DNA of 64,000 nucleotides, from contig NW_024037074.1 of assembly GCF_015706575.1 (NCBI RefSeq), forward strand, positions 14,311,334 to 14,375,333, written 5' to 3'. Positions within the stretch are counted from its first letter, which is position 1. Every line of letters begins with the position of its first letter. This document shows positions 56,455-64,000 of the stretch, in pieces. Under the pieces are notes generated by a model, which saw nothing but the letters and a program-made list of their open reading frames with translations, was not told the origin of the DNA and did not search any database. Made by a program: the position numbers and the translations under genes. Source of the DNA: Patiria miniata (Eukaryota > Echinodermata > Asteroidea > Valvatida > Asterinidae).

Positions 56455-58810
56455 GTTCAATGCAAGAGATTCAACACAGCCAAAAATGAATTTTTTTTTT
56501 TTAAGAAAAAAGATAAAACAAGTTTTTCTTGCTAGGGAGTGACACAAGAAAACCTTTCTAGTCACAATTTTGTGGTTAAAGAAAACCTAAATCAAATGTT
56601 TTTCTTTATTTCTTAAATCAAGAGTTTCTAAGTGTTCATATTAAGAAATATAAGACTTTTTTCTTGTGTTTAAAAATGTTGTCATTATAGATTTTTATTT
56701 CTTATAAAATTTCTAATAAGTAAAAAAGCTAGAAATATTTTGTAGTGAAATTTTCTAGAGAGTGACACAAGAAAATACCTTAAACAGTTCTTAAATAAGG
56801 GAAAAAAATTAAAACTGTTTAAGAATATCAGTTGTGATTTGGTAATTATATTAAGTAATATTTTCTTGGATGTAAACAATTTTTTCTTCAAACAAAAAAT
56901 TTTCTGACACCTTTCAGTCAGCTAGAGTGCTGATCAATTCCTTCTGTAATGCACTTCAATAGAATGAAATCAAGCAAAATTCCTGAGAATACGATCAAAT
57001 TAACTCTTAAAGTTGTGGGACACACAAACTGTAGTACGCATGCAACAATGTTTCTCAAACAAATTTCCTAAAAGTTTTCAAAGGCTCCCCCCTCTTCATT
57101 TGCAAATCAACAGACTGTATAGAGCCTCCTACTATCAAGGAACAATCAGCATGAAATTCAAAATAATCAGAGTGTCCTCCCCATGAATCTGAGTCACCTC
57201 ACCAAACAATGTGCATGGATGGCATGGTCAAAAATGTAAAAGTACTTTGAACTTCTAACCTTACTTTTGAGTCTACGGTAATCTCCAAACTTTTCTTCTC
57301 TTGAGCCTAATCTCTAAACTCAGATTTACTTGTGACCAGGTGACAAACCTGAAATCTATGCGTATCAGTGACTTCCACTTCATATGCAACTTTCCACAAA
57401 ATAAAAGGAATTGCTGTGTCATTCATGCGTAGTGGCTTATGTGTGCAGTATTTGATACATGTATACATACGCACAACTTTGAAACAATAGATCTGAAACG
57501 TACACAACTTCAATCTTTTTCATCCTTAAACGCCTTCAACAATAAAGTTCAAACAAATAGCCATCCTTGTGAGAACAATAAATAGAATAAACATGTGCTT
57601 GGTCGGTTTTAATCACTCTGTTTAAGACCGCTTAGAGTATGGGTGCTGATAATTACCCGAACCGAAGACGAGGGTAATTATCAGCACCCAGACTTTAAGC
57701 AGTCTTAAACAGAGTCTTTCAAGCTTGGTCTTAATACCGACCAAACACATATTTATTCCCATTCATAAATACCTTTTTGGTCAAAAAAATCAAATCATTT
57801 CGGTAAAAAAAAAACCCTGATTTTGTTCAACAAGTTCACTTCATGTTTTTTAAAACACCCCTCTAGCTAAATAGTGGAGTGTCCAGCTCTTGAATAAGAT
57901 GTAAACGCTCCTTTTTTTGATATTGGCATGCACGTCTATGTTAGCAGAATGCACCTGGGGCATTGCATTGTGAATAGGACTATAGAATACTGACTCGCTG
58001 GTAGTACAACATGTATTGCGCATGCCTACTTTTTTTTGCTTACTTGACTTTATTTCCATCCAAGATAGGTACATATATACAATAATTAGCTACTTTATTA
58101 TTATTATACAAAACTATGACAAAGTAAACCAATTTTGTTGGTGTTAAGAAATATAAAGCAGGGATGGATGGGACCCGCAAGAAGCAAGGCTTGTCGAGTG
58201 CAAGTCCCCTGTAAAACATTAAGAAATATCTTACTGGATTGTTAGGGAATGACAGTCTAAAGCATCCTGTAAATTGTGGCTCCTGGTGTGCTGACATTTT
58301 CAAGTAAAATTGTAGTTTTCCAGTGCTGGTTGGCCAACCAGCGTTGGAGAAAACTGGCTTTTTTTCAAAAACTGCTCCTAATTTTTCATTTTAGTTATTC
58401 CTCATTTTCTTTGTAATCGATCACACACCTGTGAAATGGTACAAGCCTGCTAGACTGATTCTCTTACCTTACAATTCCCCAAAGTCTATAAGCTGCTCCG
58501 TTTAATCTTAAGTGGGGTCAGGAAACCAGACTACAAGAATATGGTTGGTTTCTTGGATTTTCCAGCATCTCCCAACCCAAAACATGAACCAAGTCAGTTT
58601 AACAATATTTGCTATAGCAAACTAATCCTTCAAATCCATTTATATCTGAAAATTGCATCAAAAGAAAATGTTGTGCATTCCATTTAAGGATATTCTTCTT
58701 TCCAAAACAAGGGTTTCTTATGAAAGAAAGAAAGAATCATTTTTTTATTCAAAAATATTGTTCTTGCTTAAGAAATTTATTTTTGGCTGTGAAGAGATTT
58801 GCAGTGCAAT
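56455..58810. mobile_element. Possible DNA transposon copy with short inverted ends
   Basis: CACAGCCAAAAATGAATTT near 56475 and its inverse AAATTTATTTTTGGCTGTG near 58775 bracket 2.3 kb of AT-rich sequence with no sizeable ORF. Further out GCAAGAGATT and AATCTCTT-type bases also face each other. It is absent from block A. Pairing is short, so the boundaries are uncertain. Confidence 0.35.
57582..57762. repeat. Large foldback MITE
   Basis: The arms of about 80 bp pair from GAATAAACATGTGCTTGGTC to GGGTGCTGATAATTACCC, with a loop of about 13 bases (GAACCGAAGACGA). Both arms contain CTCTGTTTAAGA. Pairing is strong with scattered mismatches. It sits nested inside the larger inserted element of intron B12. 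Confidence 0.75.
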
Positions 58811-59105
58811 ATAACGCTACTTCACCATTGGAGTCAAAAATAAATCTGCTTTACCAGCGGGGTAACCTGGGAGAGAAGTCAATATCTCATTCCTGATATA
58901 CATACATATCCAATCAAGGCATGTTTATGATTTTGTGGATATTTTTGAGGGTTTTTTTTTAACTATAGTGTGCAGTTATAGTCTGCTTGAACTGGTCAAT
59001 ATAGTATTTCCGTATTTCGCAACCCTGAATTGCTTCTAGTGGTAAATGCCATTGACTGCTGTTGATCGCAATCAACACATGCTTTGGGGTTTGTCTTGTT
59101 TACAG

Positions 59106-59363
59106 ACGGAGAGTGGGGAAGGAGTGCTTGTGGAAATTCACTCAAATTTGTCTGCAAACGAGAGGAGACCTCAACTACACCACTTCAGCCTTTACCAGGC
59201 TATTCAGACACTGGCGAGTGCCCCCAGAATTACTTCAGACTGGACAACATGTGCTTCAACTTGAGAGAAACTAAAAAGGGCTGGATCGATGCTAGAGATG
59301 ATTGTAAGACGGCTTCAGTTGCAGGGACAACCCTTGCCACAGTTAGCAACCCAGGACAGCAAG
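59106..59363 (+). CDS. Exon B13: end of CTLD4', linker, start of CTLD5'
   Basis: 258 bp, phase 1 in and out. It encodes NGEWGRSACGNSLKFVCK, a Thr/Pro linker and GECPQNYFRLDNMCFNLRE, then WIDARDDCKT. It is four codons shorter than A13 just after MCFNLR. A transposon starts 38 bp beyond its donor site. Confidence 0.92.
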
Positions 59364-59401
59364 GTGAGGTCCACATGCACACACAAAAATATAAATTAAA
59401 A

Positions 59402-60539
59402 CTAGACTTATGTTTGTGGACAAACACAGGGCTGTTTCGGAAGCTTTTTGTGACATGTGACATGTGTTCCATCAACCAAGGATGTGTAGTTCTGTTTATA
59501 ATAAATGGCATATAATATGTGATTCCATTCTCATAGGGCTTTGAATTATGACGTCACATGTCACGTGATGACGTCATAATGACGTCACATAAAGTTTCAT
59601 CTATTACTATAATATTATGGTAAAGAACAACTTAGCCAGAGCATACCTCGTTGAAAGCAAGTTCACATCTTTCACCAACTTTAAATTACAATTACAAGCA
59701 CTTTTAGTATGACGTCACATGTCACGTGATTTAAACCCAATTAGACCTGTAGTTCTGTAGATATTGGCCTTCAAAATATGCAATTTTGAATATGATGTCA
59801 CATGCCACGTGACGACGTCACATGTCACGTGATGACGTCATCGTAACGTCACTTAAATTTTCATCTATAAAACATCCCGGTTTAGGTACATACCAAGTTT
59901 CAACCCAATCGGACCTGTAGTCATGGAGATATAGGCCTTCAAAATATGCACTCATATTGTGACGTCACATGTCACATGATGACGTCATCGTGACGTCACT
60001 TAAATTTTCATCTATAACACATCCCGGTTTAGGTACATACCAAGTTCCAACCCAATCGGACCTGTAGTCATGGAGATATAGGCCTTCAAAGTATGCACCT
60101 ATATTGTGACGTCACATGTCATGTGATGACGTCATCGTGACGTAACTTAAATTTTCATCTATAACACATTCCGGTTTAGGTCCATACCAACTTTCAACCT
60201 AATCGGACCGGTAGTTCTGGAGATATAGCCCAATCTGTCAGATCTAGCCGAATTCTGCTAGAAAATGGTCACTACAGAAAAATCGCATATAATGTCACGT
60301 CACGTGACTCATGATGACGTCACGGTGACGTCAATGTTCGGCACACAACTTCAGGTGCTGGTCCAAGTGTGTGCCCAGTATAAAGGCAATCAGATTGATT
60401 TTAGTGCCCAAAGTGCCGGGGACAAATAAACGTGCACAAATGCTATGGGCAAAATTGACTGAAAAAGAAAAAAAATTAAGTAAAAAAAAAAAATCTTAAC
60501 GAAAACAAAGGCTGTTTCGGCAAAAGTGCCGAAACAGCC
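59402..60539 (-). mobile_element. Complete single-copy Helentron-like element, reverse orientation
   Basis: Read on the minus strand it starts with the hairpin GGCTGTTTCGGCACTTTTGC and its complementary arm (60510-60539), then CTTTGTTTTCGTTAAGA and a T-run. It ends with CCGAAACAGCC, the hairpin TGTTTGTCCACAAACA and CTAG (59402-59405). The body has 147-bp monomers (starts near 59911, 60058, 60205), each with a TGACGTCA site. Block A near 33660 reads through the corresponding flanks without it. There is no ORF, so it is non-autonomous. Confidence 0.7.
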
Positions 60540-61897
60540 AAAAAGAGTGTTGACTGAGTATTTATTTCACCAGAGTTTATAAATTTGAAACTCTTAGGGA
60601 TTCGCCTCTATACTTTAAAGCACAAAAGATGTGTGTGCATGTGTTCACAAGTTGTTCATGAGTTCTTTGGTGAGTGGATTGTCCTACAAAGTTTGAATTG
60701 GTTGGCCTCTGAAGCAGGACTTTTCTCACCCTCAAAGCGAACATTTGCACGCGAAATAATCAAGGCAACAAAGCAGCTCCTACTTCATGAAGTGATAAAT
60801 GTGATGCCTGTTAGGTCAGAATGCTTTGTTTGTCTTATGTTGGTTAACTTTTCTTTTGTATTTGTATTCTTTGTCAAAAAAGTCACTGTTTTGTGTACCA
60901 CAAATAGTAACTAACTCAATTTAACCAAAACGTTTTCATTTCATTTCATTTTTATATCGCCAATTGATAAAAACAACACAAAATATATAACAACAGTAAA
61001 AAAAAAAAAAAAAAATACAGTACAATAAAAAAATTATAAAAAAAGAACTTGGAAGGGACCCAGATAGTACAAGAAAGACAAAAATAACAGGACAAATTAA
61101 ACCTAAGCCTGCATGGGCAAGGGCTGTCAAAAACAAAGAAAATCACTATACTTGCCAGCCCTCATGCTGGCAAAGGAGACGTAAAACCTCAAGTTTTGCA
61201 GGTCAGCATCACATTTTCATTGGGTTGTTTTTCCCCTTAATTAAGACAGTTCAAAACGCTTTCAGGATTGCTGAACTAAGACCTGTGATGACATCGTCGT
61301 TCAATTTATTTCGTTGTCAACATTACCCTCTAGGGTATTCTAGCTAAAAACCCTGCTAAAGGTAGCAACATGCAATGCTTGTCAACATGATAATTAGCCT
61401 GCATGATCCACCAGGGCAAAATTTCAAGGCTAAAGTGCCTCAGAGTCTGTGTAGCAGGATTGAGCTCTGGCGTTGTGCAATAAGACTACATGTAACTCTG
61501 ATTGTTTCAGAATTGGCAGTTCTACTTTGCTTGTCTTTCCAAGCCATTAGTAATGCTAAGTTTCCTGTAATTATTGTCTACTTCCTTCTGGATGTCTTTA
61601 AGTACTCTAAGGTGATTTTTGGTGCAGTTTGGCAGGAAGATTTAGTGGAGTAGCACTGCTCCCCTGCTGTTGTTATGGCAGTGCGCTTGCTCCACCTTGG
61701 CAACTTGCACTTTCCCCAATGCTTCCTCCTCATTCCCTGTCTTGTCAAGCGGAGACGCGCCTGCCCCACCTTGGCAGCTCACTTTCCCCTGTCTTCCACA
61801 GCAACCAGTGGAGCTGCATGTGTCTCAACTCGGCAAGTTGCAGTCCCATATTTGACAGCAGAGTTACGCTTGCCCACCTGTATGTAAGGGCGAATTG

Positions 61898-61925
61898 GGG
61901 GGGGGGGCCTTGTGCCCCCCCCCCC
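61898..61925. repeat. G-run / C-run palindrome
   Basis: A run of about ten G, the spacer CCTTGT, then a run of about thirteen C. Either strand could form a hairpin or a G-quadruplex-like structure. It ends about 55 bp before the acceptor of exon B14. An assembly or sequencing length error is possible in such runs. Confidence 0.7.
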
Positions 61926-61980
61926 ATGGTATTATGGTTCACGGCTAATATGGTTTATTTTTTGTTTGTATTTGCATCAG

Positions 61981-62141
61981 CTCTGTTGACGGCCATAATT
62001 AAGGGAGTAAGCGGGGACATGTGGATTGGCTTGAACGGTATAGGCGTCCACGATCAATATCATTGGACTGATGCGACACGATTGGACTATACGAGCTGGG
62101 CACCAGACCAACCTGACAATGCTTTGCCAATTACTGATCCG
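61981..62141 (+). CDS. Exon B14: CTLD5' middle part with QPD
   Basis: 161 bp, phase 1 in, phase 0 out. It encodes ALLTAIIKGVSGDMWIGLNG, HDQYHWTD, YTSWAPDQPDNALPITDP. QPDN is kept. Confidence 0.92.
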
Positions 62142-63474
62142 GTAGGCCATACATGCTCTGGACACACCAGTCTAGAATCATTTTTAAACATTTGGCAAAA
62201 TGAAGCAGCTTCTTAGTGTGATTATGCTGTCACCACTCAATATGCTTGAAAGTCAAAGAAATGTTCCGTTTGTTTTCAACAGTATCAGTATTTTCATTTG
62301 TGAACAGTTGGTGTAAAAGGGATGTACATGTACAAGCTTAACTCTAACCACCCCAAAACTCCAAAATTAACTGTTTGGCAGCAATTTGATGAGTTCAGGC
62401 CTGTACCACCCAGGTACCATTACCATTGGGACTTTATGTCCAAGATGTTTACTTCAAGTAGTAAGAATGTGTTATTAGTGTCCACCAATGACTTGGAAAG
62501 CTTCCTAGCCAAAATACCCAGGAAATTAGAGTCAACAAGCAGAGTGTTTCTCGTTTCTCACAAACCCTTTTGCCTATCCATTGTTGGAACTTTTTTGTTA
62601 ACCAAGGAATTGACAAGCTATGGATGATCAACCGTGCAAAATAAAGAATGTACATGTAGTTAAGGGTCCATGGGATGCATTTTCTTAGGAACACATTTTT
62701 TTACAACTTTCTACTCCTCTTAAATGCATGAAAACTATTTGACATTCTTTTACGTGATGGTTTATTTTATTGAAAAGTGGGCCTCTTTAACGTTTTAAAA
62801 ATTTTATGCTTTTCCGGACAACTGGGGGCGCTGTTGCTGTGACCTCATTTCAGGAAGACAATGTTCAGTTTAGGGGTTTTCTGTTTAAATTGTGAACTCA
62901 AAAATTTGCTCATTGAAAACATTTGTGAGAAAAGTTTACTCATTGGCTTAAGTACTGCCATATACTGACCGTTCAATGAATCAGCAAAGAAAAGAAACGT
63001 AATGACAGCAAAATAAGCAAATTACTAGCAACTTTTGGTGCTGATATAGCTGTAACATTGAAGTTTCTGCCTGAAATGACATCACACGTTTGTTCATGAA
63101 TTTGGAAATTGGCATTAGCACAAAAAACAAAAAGTCACCAAAATACTCTTAAGTGCCAAAACAGACATTGAAAATAAGGTTAAGGTGCATTTTGAGGGAT
63201 TGCATTACGAAAAATTACATTGCATGGCCCTTTAATGTTTCCAAAACATATTATTGGATTGTTGAAAAATAAAAACTCACCAACAAACATTACCAAAGAC
63301 TTAATACAAAAATGCCTCTCTCTTACATACGTACTGAGGATGTTGAGAAGCAACTTTGCAAACAAAACTCTGTTGCATGGCTTAAATTTATACCTGTGTG
63401 GTAGCTAGCCCATCATAAAATAGCACTCATTGTTTACAGATAAAAGAAAAGTCTATTTTTATTATAATTGACAG
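62142..63474 (+). other. Intron B14
   Basis: 1333 bp, AT-rich; parts resemble intron A14 but the palindromic MITE is missing. No repeat family recognised. Confidence 0.6.
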
Positions 63475-63580
63475 AACTCTGCTAGTTGTGTGGCGATGAT
63501 GAATGATCCCAGTGACCCTGGTCTGTGGAATGATGCCACGTGTACTACCTCACGAGCCTACCTCTGTCAGTCACCATTAG
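63475..63580 (+). CDS. Exon B15: CTLD5' C-terminal part with WND
   Basis: 106 bp, phase 0 in, phase 1 out. It encodes NSASCVAMMNDPSDPG, LWNDATCTTSRAYLCQSP. WND and the cysteines are intact, so CTLD5' keeps the full signature like CTLD5. Confidence 0.92.
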
Positions 63581-63926
63581 GTAGTAGTAGTTTCTGCTAT
63601 CTTTTGATATGCCATTTTCCTCTTTCATTCAGAGAAACAAGATTGCTTGCTTACTTTATAGGAGACGCATGTGTTTTACCTCCCAAAATATGGTACCTGT
63701 TAACATGTTGCTTCACTTTTGGTGCAATGTTTTCATCATGTCACTCGGAGGTACAACCTAAACTTGACTTGCACCATTCTACCATTGAGTTGATTTCTTC
63801 TTTACTTTGTTGTGTACACATGGTCTCCCAATCAACTACTTGTCATGTGTTTACATTGTTCTCTGTCATGTCACATCTCTCAGTTTTTGTCATGCACACC
63901 TTTTGTTTTACTTTCAATCTTTTTAG
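63581..63926 (+). other. Intron B15
   Basis: 346 bp, similar in its ends to intron A15 (37416-37656, 241 bp); no repeats recognised. Confidence 0.7.
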
Positions 63927-64000
63927 TGTCATCTGGTGGTGATCCTCCTCCCCTACCAGGAAACCCATGTACAGACAACAAGTACTCCAACTATGACGAC
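63927..64000 (+). CDS. Exon B16: linker and CTLD6' start (cut by window end)
   Basis: It starts after the acceptor TTTTTAG in phase 1 and encodes SSGGDPPPLPGNPCTDNKY before the window ends. Identical in its linker to A16. Further exons matching A17-A21 are expected downstream. Confidence 0.85.

Larger units (their letters stand above)
56284..59105 (+). other. Intron B12
   Basis: 2822 bp against 1062 bp in block A. Most of it is an element bounded by inverted ends at about 56455 and 58800, with a nested foldback at 57582-57762. Confidence 0.6.
59364..61980 (+). other. Intron B13
   Basis: 2617 bp. It contains a reverse-oriented family-1-type element (59402-60539), an A-rich repeat with TTTTTATATCGCCAATTG (60940-61140), a C/T-rich stretch with two CCACCTTGGCA phrases (61640-61890), and a G/C homopolymer palindrome (61898-61925) about 55 bp before exon B14. 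Confidence 0.7.
3865..64000 (+). other. Multi-CTLD lectin gene, two tandem exon blocks (partial at both ends)
   Basis: Thirty-seven exons on the + strand join in frame through GT-AG introns into a chain of C-type lectin-like domains: seven in block A (exons A1-A20 plus linker exon A21) and five full plus one partial in block B (B1-B16). Each block-B exon has the same length and phase as its block-A partner except exon 13 (258 against 270 bp). A21 ends in phase 1 and B1 starts in phase 1, so the blocks can be one protein. CTLD chains of this kind occur in mannose-receptor-type proteins, which usually act at the cell surface or outside it in glycan binding and immunity. No signal peptide, membrane segment, promoter or polyadenylation site is inside the window. 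Two separate tandem genes remain possible. Confidence 0.75.

Noticed and set aside
61629..62216. A 195-codon frame taken as a gene start upstream of exon B14
   Set aside because: Only its last part from 61981 is coding. The upstream part is C/T-rich intron with a G/C run, and block A shows the acceptor CATCAG at the same place.

Overview
This is a eukaryotic, intron-rich window. I read it as one stretch of a very large gene, or two tandem genes, on the + strand that encodes a chain of C-type lectin-like domains (CTLDs), in the style of macrophage mannose receptor or multi-CTLD lectins. The organism is most likely a marine invertebrate, probably a deuterostome such as an echinoderm, hemichordate or amphioxus. 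I infer this from the lineage-specific multi-CTLD expansion, short exons with GT-AG introns, Penelope-like and CR1/RTE-type retroelement remains, tRNA-derived SINEs, and many foldback and Helentron-like elements. The sequence alone does not prove the taxon.

Coding layout: 21 exons (A1-A21, 3865-41722) encode seven consecutive CTLDs followed by a short Pro/Thr-rich linker. After 2.6 kb of retroelement debris and microsatellite, a second block (B1-B16, 44349 to the window end) repeats exons A1-A16 with the same order, lengths and phases (one exon differs by an in-frame 12 bp), covering five full CTLDs and the start of a sixth. All domain junctions lie at phase-1 introns, and A21 ends in the phase B1 needs. 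I see no signal-peptide, transmembrane, terminal or first exon between the blocks, so the simplest reading is one transcription unit with at least 13 CTLDs made by internal tandem duplication. Both ends of the gene lie outside the window. Neither block shows a stop or frameshift in its exons. CTLD5 keeps the full QPD plus WND calcium/sugar signature; the others have partial or altered signatures.

Non-coding layout: the two blocks differ mainly in what has landed in their introns. The intron between exons 2 and 3 is 0.68 kb in block B but 16.9 kb in block A. In A it holds a ~12 kb array of what look like non-autonomous Helentron (Helitron2-type) elements: hairpin heads, ~171-173 bp internal tandem monomers each with a TGACGTCA octamer, and tails with a hairpin plus CTAG. 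Two element families are present there. A third, intact single copy lies in reverse orientation in intron 13 of block B, where block A appears to preserve the empty site. Other elements: a Penelope-like remnant with terminal inverted repeats and a 13-bp target duplication at 2.3-3.6 kb; non-LTR reverse transcriptase and endonuclease remnants at 31.5-31.9, 42.0-43.0 and 43.6-44.0 kb; several foldback MITEs; SINE pieces; and minisatellites with 27, 42, 62 and 147 bp periods.

Exon coordinates come from reading splice signals, reading frames and the A/B comparison by eye. No database search or alignment program was used.
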